DNA of 46,496 bases from Alkalinema sp. CACIAM 70d (lineage in GTDB: Bacteria; Cyanobacteriota; Cyanobacteriia; Leptolyngbyales; Leptolyngbyaceae), in the NCBI GenBank assembly GCA_002148405.1, contig MUGG01000174.1, forward strand, positions 1-46,496. The letters are read 5' to 3'. Below are positions 24,889 through 34,327 of the stretch, one piece after another. Each line of letters starts with the position of its first letter. The stretch's first letter is position 1. Below the pieces are notes generated by a model. That model was not told the origin of the DNA. It made no database searches and was given only the letters and a program-made list of their open reading frames with translations. A program made the translations under genes and the position numbers.

Positions 24889-25314
24889 CGTTCGATCCTC
24901 AGAAAATAATTCAGAATTTATGCTTGGGGATGCAATCCTCCGGCAGAGGGTTTAGCCAATGGCTTGAAAGAGCGGTTGAAATCAGCAGTTTTACTGAGCT
25001 AATTGCATTCAGCGTTGCATTGCCTGTACTGACTCAATAAATTTCACTGACTGTTCATTGCCTTTGGTTTTACCCTGTGTGGATTGCATACCTACTTTGT
25101 CGAAACCGCTATTCCAAAAGTTCCGGGCAAAAGCCCCAAATCCGCCTATTTTAGGCAGTTTCTAAACTGGCACAAGTTCTACGGAGAACAATGGATGGAT
25201 CTTGTTATGGCCCGATCGAACTCTACCCAGAACGGATTTCTGAGCGGCATCCTTGACGTGGGGGCTGGGTAGTCGGGTGGCTGGGTAGTCGGGTGACTGG
25301 GCTGTAATGTGGGT
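24889..25314. other. Intergenic region with a 16-bp tandem repeat
   Basis: No gene is supported; a 62-codon frame at 25084-25272 lacks a ribosome-binding site and resembles nothing known to me. At 25263-25294 the unit GGCTGGGTAGTCGGGT occurs twice in tandem, followed by a partial third unit, just beyond the menD stop codon. Confidence 0.5.
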
Positions 25315-27141
25315 TTACTCCATGGGATTGAGTAGCGTTCTGCGCCATCCCCCATCTTGGGCCCGATCGCAGGGCACTTCCAGCACTCGAATGCCTCGAT
25401 CGGGCAGCCCCTTAAGCTGTTGCTCTAGATGGTGCCAGTCGGTAATGGTTTCGTGCTCAATGCCGTAGGTTTGGCAAAGCTGGGCAAAGTCGATATGTTG
25501 CGGAGTCGCGAAAAAGGCTTCAAAGGGCGGATCGAACTGGGCGATCGGCAACATGCCAAAAATGCCGCCCCCGTTGTTGTTGAGCACCACGATCGTCAGG
25601 TGACCTTGGAAATATTGGCGTAACAGAAAACCGTTGGTATCGTGCAACAGCGATAAATCTCCCGTCAGCATCACGGCGGGTTGGTTCCCCTGGGCAATGC
25701 CTAATGCAGTGGATAGAGTCCCATCGATGCCATTAGCGCCGCGATTGACGAAGGGTTGAATCTGCCGATTGTTGGGTTGCCAGAAATACTCCACATCCCG
25801 CACGGGCATACTGTTGGCGATGAATAACGGCGTGCCCTGCGGCAGGATTTGCGATAGACACCAAGCCACCTTGCCTTCAAACAAGGGAGAAATTTGCGCC
25901 ATGGCTTGATCGATCGCTGATCGGGTCTGCTGTTCGGCAAGCAGCCAATCCTGAAGATAGGCGCGATCGTTGAGCGGAGGCTGTTGCTCGAACGAAGGGG
26001 AGATCGATTCGTCTAATCCTAACTGCATCACAAATTCTGGAATGGTCATCGGGATGGGAATCGTTCTGCCGTGGAGTGGATCGCGGGAACGACTGATCGG
26101 GTCAATCACCCACTGTTGCGGTTGGGTGACGCTGAGCCATTCCCGCAGCACTTTACTGGTTGGCATATCCCCCACCCGAAGCACCACCTCTGGCACTAGA
26201 CGATCGGCCCAGTCGGGATGGCGCAAAATGCTGTCGTAGGTGGACACGAGATGGGGATTCAAGCTTGCATAATTTCGCACAGGGGATAACCCTTCCGCCA
26301 GCACCGGAAATCCCAAGGCTTGGGCTAACCGCGCGATCGCCTGACAGTAAGCCTGGGGATGTTCCGGCTGTGCCACTCCTGCAACAATGACGCCCCGTTT
26401 ACCAGACCAAGCCCCCAAGCTAGGGGTTAAATTCAGTAAATTCGTTCCTCGATAGAATTCCTCGCTGGGCGATCGTTGCCCTAATCGCTGTTCTGTTGCA
26501 GCCGTTAGGTGATCAAAAAAATTCGAGGGAATCTGCTCTGCAAAGGCGGCGGCCTCCGGTTGCCCGATCGGGGCAAGGGGATCCCGCAGAGGCACATTAA
26601 TATGAACAGGCCCCGGAACCGGATACTGGGCTTGGTAATAGCTCTGGGCCATGCGTTGCCGCAGGTATTGCAGCAGGAAAAGGTCTAGGGCGGGGGTGGC
26701 CAATTCGCAGGCGGTGTTGGGATAGGAGCCAAATAATTTTTGTTGATCGATCGCCTGCCCCGCATTGCAATCCCGCAGTTCCGGAGGCCGATCGGCGGTC
26801 AGCACCAGCAGCGGCACTTGGCTTTCCCGCGCCTCGATCACCGCTGGATAGAAATTCGCCCCCGCTGTGCCGGACGTGCAAATTAACGCTACGGGGCGAT
26901 GGGTGCGTTTGGCAATGCCCAGGGCAAAAAAGCTGGCCGATCGCTCATCCAAGACCGGAATGGCTTCCACCCTGGGATGCTGGGCAAAGGCCACTGCCAA
27001 AGGAGCCGATCGAGATCCTGGACAGACGATCGCCGTCCTCAGCCCGCATCGCACCAGGGTTTCCACCAAAACCGACGACCACAGCGTATTGAGATTCCGA
27101 GTATCAAGATTCCGCAAGTCAAGCACAGGGGTTGAGGCCAT
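25315..27141 (-). CDS. menD: 2-succinyl-5-enolpyruvyl-6-hydroxy-3-cyclohexene-1-carboxylate synthase
   Basis: MenD joins isochorismate and 2-oxoglutarate with thiamin diphosphate, the second step toward phylloquinone or menaquinone. I use the ATG at 27141 (608 residues), preceded by GGAGG at proper spacing; a TTG three codons earlier is too close to that site. Motifs are VRCGLRTAIVCPGSRSAPLA at the start, ICTSGTAGANFYPAVIEA, and the cofactor motif GDLSLLHDTNGFLL near residue 505. Length is typical. menF lies upstream in the same direction with about 80 bases between them, so substrate supply and use are probably co-transcribed. Confidence 0.97.
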   Translation of the reverse strand: MASTPVLDLRNLDTRNLNTLWSSVLVETLVRCGLRTAIVCPGSRSAPLAVAFAQHPRVEAIPVLDERSASFFALGIAKRTHRPVALICTSGTAGANFYPAVIEARESQVPLLVLTADRPPELRDCNAGQAIDQQKLFGSYPNTACELATPALDLFLLQYLRQRMAQSYYQAQYPVPGPVHINVPLRDPLAPIGQPEAAAFAEQIPSNFFDHLTAATEQRLGQRSPSEEFYRGTNLLNLTPSLGAWSGKRGVIVAGVAQPEHPQAYCQAIARLAQALGFPVLAEGLSPVRNYASLNPHLVSTYDSILRHPDWADRLVPEVVLRVGDMPTSKVLREWLSVTQPQQWVIDPISRSRDPLHGRTIPIPMTIPEFVMQLGLDESISPSFEQQPPLNDRAYLQDWLLAEQQTRSAIDQAMAQISPLFEGKVAWCLSQILPQGTPLFIANSMPVRDVEYFWQPNNRQIQPFVNRGANGIDGTLSTALGIAQGNQPAVMLTGDLSLLHDTNGFLLRQYFQGHLTIVVLNNNGGGIFGMLPIAQFDPPFEAFFATPQHIDFAQLCQTYGIEHETITDWHHLEQQLKGLPDRGIRVLEVPCDRAQDGGWRRTLLNPME

Positions 27142-27194
27142 AAGCGACAACCTCCACCCTACACCGTTCCCCCAACCCTAGGCGAGTCCCCAAC

Positions 27195-27225
27195 CCTAGG
27201 CAAGCACCTTAACCCGTTGCCTAGG
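27195..27225 (-). other. Intercistronic hairpin between menF and menD
   Basis: CCTAGGCAA (27195-27203) and TTGCCTAGG (27217-27225) pair perfectly over a 13-base loop and cover the menF stop codon. There is no T tract, so RNA processing or attenuation is more likely than full termination. CCCCAACCCTAGGC also occurs as a nearby direct repeat. Confidence 0.5.
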
Positions 27226-28636
27226 TCAGTGCCCGCAGCAAAGCTTGCAATTTTAGCTGAACTTCCACCAGTTCCCGATCGGGATTTGACCCTTCCACAA
27301 TTCCCGCCCCCGCAAACAATCGCGCCCGCCGTCCCTGCAAAATGGCCGATCGAATCCCTACTGCAAACTCCCCGTTGCCCTGGGCATCCACCCACCCGAT
27401 GGGAGCCGCATAGAACGATCGCTCAAAAGGTTCTAACTGCTGAATGTAGCGACAGGCCAACTCGCGGGGTACTCCGGCAACTGCAGGGGTGGGATGAAGT
27501 TCCGCCAAGATATCCAACAGGTGTACCGATTCTGGAACTTCAGCAGCGATCGGCGTGTGGAGATGCTGAATATTGGGCAATTGCAACAGGCGCGGCGTCA
27601 GGATTTTAGGCTGTAAGCCCAGGTTACCTAGGTGCTGGGTGATGAAATCAATGACTAATTGATGCTCATGGGTTTCCTTTTCGCTGGAGAGCAACTGATT
27701 GGCCAAACGAATGTCTTCGGCTTCGGTATGACCGCGCGGGGCAGATCCGGCCAAGGCATCGGTTTCCAAACGGTGCTGCTGCATAGTCACCAAGCGTTCT
27801 GGACTGGCCCCAATGAAGGTTTGTCCTACGGATACCCCCTGAGCTTGGTGGCTAGAAAAGATATAGCAGTCTTGGTACAGCTGCCGCAGGTTGTGGAGGG
27901 ATGCAACTAAGTTAAAGGACGTTGCAGCGACCACATCAAAGGCACGGGCTAGGACGATTTTGGCAATTTTACGATCGCGAATTTCCTGAAGGGCTTGCTG
28001 GACAGCAGTTTGGAAAATTTCTGGCGAACTGACGCCCTGGATCATCTGAATTGTATTGTCCACCCAGCGATCGCAGTCTAGGGTGGCGGTTTGGATGGCT
28101 TGAATTTGTTGCCAGATACGGGTGGATTGGCTTTGGGGGTCAAATCCATGGTCGATTAACACATTGACCACGATCGTGCTTTGGGAGCCGAGCCGAGCAA
28201 CTTGCCACTGGGGCAACAGCACCGATCCTGCGGTACCGGCAGCGGTGGATTGGGCAAAAAAGGAAAAACCACAAAAAAAGTGCGCCCCTGCAAATGGCCC
28301 ATCAACATCTCCCACCAAGGTAATTTGCTGGGACAGGCGCTGAATGAAGTCACGGGATTGGGCGAAGCGATCGCTGCCTTCCAACTCCAACTGCATGACC
28401 GAGCCGACCGCCAGCAATGCCTGCTGCTGCCCGCTTTTCTCAAAATAAAAGTGCCTTTCCTGGGGACTTACACAGGTTTGTAAGACTGCCAGGGGATCAA
28501 TTTCAGGAATTGAAAAGGAAATACTAATCAGTTGGATTTGAGATGTATTGACAAATGCCTGCTTACACGCAAAAAGAAAGTTATATAAATCACGATGCGT
28601 TTTGAAGCAGTCTAGAGAATAAGGACTAACGGGCAT
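27221..28636 (-). CDS. menF: isochorismate synthase
   Basis: MenF converts chorismate to isochorismate and commits it to phylloquinone or menaquinone. I start it at the ATG at 28636 (471 residues); the longer frame begins with TTG. The chorismate-utilising domain is complete: KIVLARAFDV, GASPERLVTM, ETDALAGSAPRGHTEAED, HPTPAVAGVPRE and YAAPIGWVDAQGNGEFAVGI, with catalytic Glu and Lys residues in these motifs. The N-terminal 200 residues are less conserved, as usual. Salicylate synthase is an alternative by fold, but the men neighbours decide the call. Confidence 0.96.
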   Translation of the reverse strand: MPVSPYSLDCFKTHRDLYNFLFACKQAFVNTSQIQLISISFSIPEIDPLAVLQTCVSPQERHFYFEKSGQQQALLAVGSVMQLELEGSDRFAQSRDFIQRLSQQITLVGDVDGPFAGAHFFCGFSFFAQSTAAGTAGSVLLPQWQVARLGSQSTIVVNVLIDHGFDPQSQSTRIWQQIQAIQTATLDCDRWVDNTIQMIQGVSSPEIFQTAVQQALQEIRDRKIAKIVLARAFDVVAATSFNLVASLHNLRQLYQDCYIFSSHQAQGVSVGQTFIGASPERLVTMQQHRLETDALAGSAPRGHTEAEDIRLANQLLSSEKETHEHQLVIDFITQHLGNLGLQPKILTPRLLQLPNIQHLHTPIAAEVPESVHLLDILAELHPTPAVAGVPRELACRYIQQLEPFERSFYAAPIGWVDAQGNGEFAVGIRSAILQGRRARLFAGAGIVEGSNPDRELVEVQLKLQALLRALT

Positions 28637-29144
28637 GAGTAAACAGGCTTCAAGCGGCAAATTTTCTTAAGTTGATCTTAATCGACTTTGGAAGGATAGG
28701 AGATGGCGGTCTGTCAGGGGATTTCTGAGATCCCAGATTAATGCGATAGCGGGACTATTGAGTATTCTTGCTGGTTAGCGTCGATCTGAACCTTCTTTTC
28801 TGGGGTCAGTCCCTGCTCGATCGCCGATGAGGGAAACCTCCATTCGACATAATTCTTTATTAAATTGCCAATGTAAAATACATCTGATGATACACAGTGA
28901 TACATTTGGCGCGATCGTGGGGGGATCATAGCCTGATTTTGACATGATCCACCTACTTTTGAAGACGACGACGTGGGACTGGCGATCGCGCTTCAGAGCT
29001 GCTGGCAAGCCCTTACTGCCCCTAACAAGCGGATCTGTAACGTTTCTATAACCCACTGCAATGCGCCGCAATCCAGGGTGAGAAACTGGTAGGCAGTCGA
29101 TATTCGTGCGCCGTCGATCCAATCACACCCTGTTTTGTAGATTG
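28637..29144. other. Divergent control region between menF and menA
   Basis: The two halves of the phylloquinone cluster diverge from this stretch of about 500 bases. It must hold both promoters, but I cannot place them reliably. Short open frames on both strands here (for example 28738-28929) lack starts and conservation, and I reject them. Confidence 0.45.
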
Positions 29145-30086
29145 ATGATTCCCCAATCCTCTGACCCTACCCCTGCTCGCGCCAAAGCCATGCCGCCCGC
29201 GCTCAGCCGCCGCAAACTATGGTGGGCTGCCATTAAGCCACCCATGTATAGTGTGGCGATTATGCCCATTTGGGTCGGTTCCGCGATCGCCTATGCCGAA
29301 ACCCGCCACTTAAATGCGTTGGTGTTTGGTCTGTTTTTGCTGTCTGCGGTGCTGATTTTGGCGTGGGAGAATCTCAGCAATGATGTGTTTGATGCAGATA
29401 CGGGGGTCGATGTCAATAAATTCAATTCAGTGGTGAACATCACTGGCAACAAGGCGTTGATTTTTTGGATTTCTAACGCTTTCTTGGGGTTGGGGTTACT
29501 GGGGATTACGGCGATCGCGGCGATGCAGCGAGATTTTACGGTGATTGGGTTGATCCTGGCTTGCTGTGGGATTGGGTACATTTATCAAGGCCCACCCTTC
29601 CGCTTGAGTTACAAGGGGATGGGGGAGATTCTCTGTTTTTTTGCCTTTGGGCCGTTGGCAATGTCGGCCAGTTACTACAGTCAAACCCAAACGTTTTCGG
29701 CGGTGAATTTAATCGCGTCGATCGTGGTTGGGGTGATTACGAGTGTGATCCTCTTTTGTTCCCACTTTAATCAGGTCAAGGATGATGCCGCGATCGGGAA
29801 ATTATCCCCCGTGGTGCGGTTAGGCTCGCAGCGATCGGCGCAATTGTTGCAGTGGGTCTGTGTCAGTGTCTATGCCATGATTGCGATTGGTGTGATTGCC
29901 CAGGCATTTCCGATCGGTTCGCTGCTATCCTTCCTCAGCATTCCTGTGGCCTATCGGCTCTGCAAAACGATTCTGGACAATTATAATCAACCTCAGCGAT
30001 TAACCTTCTGTCGTTTGATTGCAGTGGAAATGCATTTTTGGTGTGGTTTGCTGTTTGGCTTAGGGTTTTTACTACCTTCGTTGTAG
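29145..30086 (+). CDS. menA: 1,4-dihydroxy-2-naphthoate phytyltransferase
   Basis: MenA is a membrane prenyltransferase of the UbiA family that attaches the phytyl (or polyprenyl) chain to DHNA. From the ATG at 29145 it has 313 residues; a GTG 13 codons earlier opens the frame. The first Asp-rich motif NDVFDADTG lies at about 79-87 and the second in the region QVKDDAAIGKLSPVVRLG; both bind the Mg-diphosphate of the prenyl donor. About nine hydrophobic helices follow the pattern of the family. The N-terminal KLWWAAIKPPMYSVAIMPIW is typical of cyanobacterial and plastid MenA. menC follows after 62 bases. Confidence 0.96.
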   Translation: MIPQSSDPTPARAKAMPPALSRRKLWWAAIKPPMYSVAIMPIWVGSAIAYAETRHLNALVFGLFLLSAVLILAWENLSNDVFDADTGVDVNKFNSVVNITGNKALIFWISNAFLGLGLLGITAIAAMQRDFTVIGLILACCGIGYIYQGPPFRLSYKGMGEILCFFAFGPLAMSASYYSQTQTFSAVNLIASIVVGVITSVILFCSHFNQVKDDAAIGKLSPVVRLGSQRSAQLLQWVCVSVYAMIAIGVIAQAFPIGSLLSFLSIPVAYRLCKTILDNYNQPQRLTFCRLIAVEMHFWCGLLFGLGFLLPSL

Positions 30087-30148
30087 TTCATTCGTTATAG
30101 TTCAATAGTAAACATTGCTGAGCTAGTTTGTTTAGTCCGCTTTGATCG

Positions 30149-31054
30149 ATGGATGATAATTTCCAGTTTGATTTTCAGTCCTATTGTCGATCGTTTAAGC
30201 AGCCATTACAAACGAGCCATGGTGAGTGGTCGGTGCGGGAAGGCATTATTGTTCGACTGATTCCGCCCAATGGGGATGTCCAGTTGGGAGAGATTGCGCC
30301 GCTGCCTTGGTTTGGGTCGGAAACGCTAGAGGAGGCATTGGAGTTTTGCCGATCGCTCCCGTCCTGCATTTCTAAATCAACCATTCAAGCCATTCCCGAT
30401 CGATTACCGGCCTGCCAATTTGGGTTTGAGTCGGCACTGTTGCAGCGGTCTAGTATTCCGAATACTGCGATCGCATCGGCTGGATTGCTGCCCACGGGTG
30501 AAGCGGCGTTGGGGGCATGGCGATCGCTCTATGACCAGGGCTTTCGGGTCTTCAAATGGAAAATTGGTGTGACGGATTTGGAAACAGAACTGGCGTGGTT
30601 TGAGCAACTTCTAGGGCAGGTTCCCCCCGATGTCCGACTGCGGCTAGATGCCAACGCGGGTTTGACGATCGATCAGGCTCACCAATGGTTAGATCACTGT
30701 GCGGAATCCCCGATCGAATACTTAGAACAACCGCTGGCGATCGACCAATTCGATCTGCTTTTACATCTCAGTCAAACCCATTCAACGCCCATTGCCCTGG
30801 ATGAATCGATCGCGACCCTACAACAATTACAAACTTGTTATCACAACGGTTGGCGGGGAATTTACGTGATTAAGCCTGCGATCGTAGGATTTCCTTCTAA
30901 GCTGCAAGCCTTTTGCCAGCACCATTCCCTAGATATGGTTTTTTCCTCAGTGTTTGAAACGTCGATCGGTCGTAATGCAGGCATCCATCTAGCGATCGAC
31001 TGTGGCACTTCCCGCGCGTTGGGATACGGAACAGATCAATGGTTCGACAGTTGA
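30149..31054 (+). CDS. menC: o-succinylbenzoate synthase
   Basis: MenC dehydrates SHCHC to o-succinylbenzoate. This 301-residue enolase-superfamily protein shows the catalytic Lys in FKWKIGV (about 136/138), the metal ligands Asp167 (RLDANAG), Glu193 (YLEQPL) and Asp218 (ALDES), and the second Lys at about 242 (IKPAIVG). Everything needed for activity is present. It follows menA closely on the same strand. The expected next gene, menE, is separated from it by an opposite-strand nuclease gene and about 340 bases. Confidence 0.95.
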   Translation: MDDNFQFDFQSYCRSFKQPLQTSHGEWSVREGIIVRLIPPNGDVQLGEIAPLPWFGSETLEEALEFCRSLPSCISKSTIQAIPDRLPACQFGFESALLQRSSIPNTAIASAGLLPTGEAALGAWRSLYDQGFRVFKWKIGVTDLETELAWFEQLLGQVPPDVRLRLDANAGLTIDQAHQWLDHCAESPIEYLEQPLAIDQFDLLLHLSQTHSTPIALDESIATLQQLQTCYHNGWRGIYVIKPAIVGFPSKLQAFCQHHSLDMVFSSVFETSIGRNAGIHLAIDCGTSRALGYGTDQWFDS

Positions 31055-31119
31055 AAATTCGAGGGAGTGTTGCGATCGGACATCTTTTCTTGCCGTGTTG
31101 ATAGGGCCAGCGATCGCCC

Positions 31120-32058
31120 CTACCCCTGATTATCTAGCCAGTTTGTCAGATCCTCGATTGACCCGAAATCCAGCAATGCTTCACCGAGGGATTCCAGTTG
31201 TTCGATCGCAAGGACATTAATGCGATCAAGGGTACGATCGTCAAGCGCGCCAAACTTTCGGTTTAGTTGGCGGAGGAGAATTGATCTCTCACCCCGCTCT
31301 TCAGCCATCCGCTCGATCGTTGTGACGTACTTCATCTGCCGCGCCTCTTCAAAAGCTTTCAACTCAATCTGGAACTGCCTTTCTAGCTCTTCAGGCAAGT
31401 CTATCAACCAATCCAAGAAGTTGTGCAATTCCAGTATATCCTGCTCACCATAGCCTTGCTCATAGAGCATCGTCGTCAGCCGATAGCGCCAATCTTTTCG
31501 CGCCAGCGGCTGATTGTGGGTCTCCTTCGTCTTCAGTTGTGCCATCGTTACCACCGCAAACGGATTGCGACTCGCCTCCAGGGTTGACCAATCTTGTTCA
31601 TAATCCAGCAACTTGACGATCGGAAACCGGAATTTAGTTGAACAGCCCCACAGTTCATCCTGAAAGCCATGCGGTCGCCACTGCCTGCTGTCATCCGTCA
31701 GAATCGCTAAACTTACTACTGGACAACTATAACGATCGCGCAGGCGGTAATTATAGCTGTACATTCTTGCGCCAAAATTAGATTCTCCATCATTTTGTAC
31801 TTCGATGTGACAAATGACGACCGCCTTATCGCCGCTCAAGCGATGTACCTCAACCAGCTTATCGGCATAGCGCTTGGGAATTTCTGCATCGCGCACCACT
31901 TTTTGCAATTCCTTATCAAGAAACCGAATTCGCTTTGACCAATCAATGTCTGCCTCAATATGGGGAAAGAAGAATCCAAGAAAATCCCTGAAATATAATT
32001 CAATAAACGTTTTCCAGGGGTTGTCATAGTCGGTATTTTGACTTTTTAGTTGACTCAT
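31120..32058 (-). CDS. Rpn-family PD-(D/E)XK nuclease with DUF4351 tail
   Basis: Proteins of this type (recombination-promoting nuclease/putative transposase, very common in cyanobacteria) carry a PD-(D/E)XK nuclease core. Here the core residues are Asp66 in YADKLVEV and the pair in HIEVQ (Glu86, Gln88). The ExQ form is usual in this family, so the site looks intact. The C-terminal part (about 255-312: ERGERSILLRQLNRKFGALD...LGEALLDFGSIEDLTNWL) is a DUF4351 domain. Length (312) is normal. It lies in reverse orientation between menC and menE, ending 65 bases from the menC stop. Such genes move and multiply in cyanobacterial genomes, so an insertion is the simplest reading; no terminal repeats are visible. 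Confidence 0.9.
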   Translation of the reverse strand: MSQLKSQNTDYDNPWKTFIELYFRDFLGFFFPHIEADIDWSKRIRFLDKELQKVVRDAEIPKRYADKLVEVHRLSGDKAVVICHIEVQNDGESNFGARMYSYNYRLRDRYSCPVVSLAILTDDSRQWRPHGFQDELWGCSTKFRFPIVKLLDYEQDWSTLEASRNPFAVVTMAQLKTKETHNQPLARKDWRYRLTTMLYEQGYGEQDILELHNFLDWLIDLPEELERQFQIELKAFEEARQMKYVTTIERMAEERGERSILLRQLNRKFGALDDRTLDRINVLAIEQLESLGEALLDFGSIEDLTNWLDNQG

Positions 32059-32397
32059 TACACAGGATAATAGTTTATATGTTCTATATTCTAACAGGCT
32101 TAAAGTGTTGGGTGCACTGTTTTTGAACCAGTTCTTTATTGCTTGTGATCTGATAAGTCAGGTAAATATGATCGATTGCTGAATGAAAATTTTATCAACA
32201 TCACTACTGAATCTGAATAATGGCTATGGTAATCATAGGTAATAAAATTCTGGGATGTAGAATGGATTTTTAGATTAATCGTTCGATCGAACGCTGCAAA
32301 ATTCATTCGTAAATAAGATTCTAGAATTGAGTGAGTGAGCGTTGAACGATCAAGTTAGAGTTTAAAAATACCGATCGCGCGATTAGAATCTGTGACC
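32059..32397. other. Intergenic region between the nuclease gene and menE
   Basis: AT-rich and without a gene. A perfect 14-base palindrome CGTTCGATCGAACG lies at 32280-32293, about 105 bases before the menE start, and could be a protein-binding site. Confidence 0.45.
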
Positions 32398-33903
32398 ATG
32401 ACTCCATTGGATCTTGTGAGGCAACGATCGATCAAACCCTGGCTGGTTGGGGTTGATCGGACACAACTTCTGGAATTCGCACAGGAACGAGTTGACCAGC
32501 TTCAGGACTACGATCGATCACCCAGTAACTCTACTGATCGACCTGTGATTTTTTTGGCGGAACGGGATCCTCTGCGGTTTCTGGCCAGCTTCATTGCAGC
32601 CAGTTCTCAGCCTAGCGCTCTCTTCCTGTGCAATCCCGATTGGCGCACCCAGGAATGGCAACAGCTGTATCGCTTGGTTACGCCGACCCACGTCTGGAGC
32701 CAAGGTTTACCAGAAATCCCATTATTGGCAATTCAGCCTGGGGCAATCGCTCCTTCAGATCCGCTGATCGCAGGTCAGCCCAGAGTTTCCCTGCCCAATT
32801 CTGACAGGGCTTGCTCTATCCTGATTCCCACGGGCGGTACCTCCGGGCAACTGCGCTTTGCAGTTCATACTTGGGAAACCCTGCGGGCCTCGGTGCTGGG
32901 AATGCAGGCCCACTTTGGCGTCGATCGCATCCACTCCCTTTGCGTGTTGCCGCTCTATCACGTCAGCGGATTGATGCAGTTTTTACGATCGCTGCTGACC
33001 GGGGGGCAACTGTGTATTCATGATTGGAAACGGTTGGAGTCTGGCCAGCTTCCCCCGATCTCACCGGAGGATTTTTTCCTATCCCTTGTACCGACTCAAC
33101 TGCAACGGTTGATGCAGGCAGAGATCGATCCGGTGTTTTTGCGATCGCTGCGGGCGATTCTCCTGGGGGGTGCTCCGGCGTGGGAAGGGTTGCTGCAAGA
33201 AGCCCGATCTCGGCAATGGCCGATCGCCCCCACCTACGGCATGACGGAAACCGCTTCCCAAGTGGCGACTCTGAAACCAGCGGAATTTCTGGCCGGGAAA
33301 ACGGGTGCAGGCCGACCTTTGCCCCATGCCCAGATCACGATTCACACTCCGACGGGCGAACCTGTACCAGCGGGAACTGTGGGTACGATCGCGATTCATA
33401 CCCGATCGCGCATGGTGAGTTATTTTCCCGATCGGGCGATCGAGCGCGATTCTGATGTGAGCCACCTAGAGCCATTCATTCCCGATGATGTCGGCTACTT
33501 GGATAACGAAGGTTACTTGCACCTCCTCGGACGGGCCAGCGACAAAATTATTACCGGGGGCGAAAATGTATTCCCTGCCGAAGTGGAAGCGGTGATTCGA
33601 TCGACCCCATGGGTGCAGGATGTTTGTGTTTTGGGCATAGACGATCCCACTTGGGGCCAAAGCGTAGTCGCCGTGTATGTTCCCAGTCAGCCGGAAGCCA
33701 CGACAGAAGCCATCCAAGGGGCGATCACGCATCAGCTGAGTCGCTATAAACAGCCAAAAAAATGGATTGCCCTAGACCAACTGCCTCGCAACCCCCAAGG
33801 AAAAATTAATCGATCGGTTTTACATTCCCTCATCGCGGCAAGGCTAGGAAATCCCGTGAATCCCGCCACAATTTCATCAGAATATATTCCGCCCGATCGC
33901 TGA
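32398..33903 (+). CDS. menE: o-succinylbenzoate-CoA ligase
   Basis: MenE activates o-succinylbenzoate with ATP and CoA. From the ATG at 32398 it has 501 residues; a GTG two codons earlier is also in frame. Adenylate-forming motifs are ILIPTGGTSGQLRFAVHT (P-loop), YGMTETASQVA (A5), GRASDKIITGGENVFPAEVE (A8) and the catalytic Lys in NPQGKINR. The missing partners MenB and MenH must be encoded elsewhere. The last 74 bases overlap the end of a convergent gene. Confidence 0.95.
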   Translation: MTPLDLVRQRSIKPWLVGVDRTQLLEFAQERVDQLQDYDRSPSNSTDRPVIFLAERDPLRFLASFIAASSQPSALFLCNPDWRTQEWQQLYRLVTPTHVWSQGLPEIPLLAIQPGAIAPSDPLIAGQPRVSLPNSDRACSILIPTGGTSGQLRFAVHTWETLRASVLGMQAHFGVDRIHSLCVLPLYHVSGLMQFLRSLLTGGQLCIHDWKRLESGQLPPISPEDFFLSLVPTQLQRLMQAEIDPVFLRSLRAILLGGAPAWEGLLQEARSRQWPIAPTYGMTETASQVATLKPAEFLAGKTGAGRPLPHAQITIHTPTGEPVPAGTVGTIAIHTRSRMVSYFPDRAIERDSDVSHLEPFIPDDVGYLDNEGYLHLLGRASDKIITGGENVFPAEVEAVIRSTPWVQDVCVLGIDDPTWGQSVVAVYVPSQPEATTEAIQGAITHQLSRYKQPKKWIALDQLPRNPQGKINRSVLHSLIAARLGNPVNPATISSEYIPPDR

Positions 33904-34201
33904 CTTCTGTAATAAACACTCCGTCTTGAATCTGGACATCCTGGGCAATCCAAGTGCCGTGGAGTTCCACTTCCAGAAATTCGGAATCACAGACACAGTA
34001 AGCGATTTCCGTTTCCCGATCAAGGGCACTCAGGGCATTTTTATATCTTAGAGGCAAAAGAATGGTCGCCGTTCCCGGTTCGACGCATAACCGTTGTCCC
34101 AGGCGCATTGCCAAAGACACACGCAAGGAGACCAATTCTTCTAGGGTGTAATAGAGGCGCTCTAAATAGACCCCCGTTTCCGTATAGGTAATTTTCAGCA
34201 T
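33830..34201 (-). CDS. conserved cyanobacterial protein, alr0857-type
   Basis: This 123-residue protein (MLKITYTETGVYLERLYYTL, LRVSLAMRLGQRLCVEPGTA, TILLPLRYKNALSALDRE) resembles a family I know from cyanobacteria under the Nostoc name alr0857; function unknown. It looks like a small soluble alpha/beta protein. It is convergent with menE, and its last 24 codons run antisense into the menE 3' end (33830-33903). Both reading frames look real, so this is a true tail-to-tail overlap. The start at 34201 is the only ATG matching the family start. Confidence 0.85.
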   Translation of the reverse strand: MLKITYTETGVYLERLYYTLEELVSLRVSLAMRLGQRLCVEPGTATILLPLRYKNALSALDRETEIAYCVCDSEFLEVELHGTWIAQDVQIQDGVFITEVSDRAEYILMKLWRDSRDFLALPR

Positions 34202-34264
34202 TTTCCTCTGACCTATTAAATTTTGTCAGGTTGGCATTAACAACTAGAGAGGACGATAAGAAAG

Positions 34265-34291
34265 CTCCGCTTCAAACCCTGGGAAGCGGAG
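34265..34291. other. Nine-bp hairpin upstream of the alr0857-type gene
   Basis: CTCCGCTTC (34265-34273) pairs with GAAGCGGAG (34283-34291) over a nine-base loop. On the minus strand it would end transcripts from the small frame at 34328-34627 or sit in the leader of the next gene. There is no T tract. Confidence 0.45.
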
Positions 34292-34327
34292 ACACGAAAC
34301 GACAATGCTTTTCAATGGTTTCGAGGG

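Noticed and set aside
25084..25272. Possible 62-residue protein downstream of menD.
   Set aside because: Runs into a tandem repeat, lacks a start signal, and nothing similar is known to me.
28738..29122. Minus-strand frames in the menF-menA gap.
   Set aside because: They overlap each other, lack convincing starts and resemble nothing; the gap is better read as a divergent promoter region.
31120..32058. Loss of the catalytic Lys in the Rpn-type nuclease (ExQ instead of ExK).
   Set aside because: ExQ is the common form in this family, so it is not evidence of inactivation.
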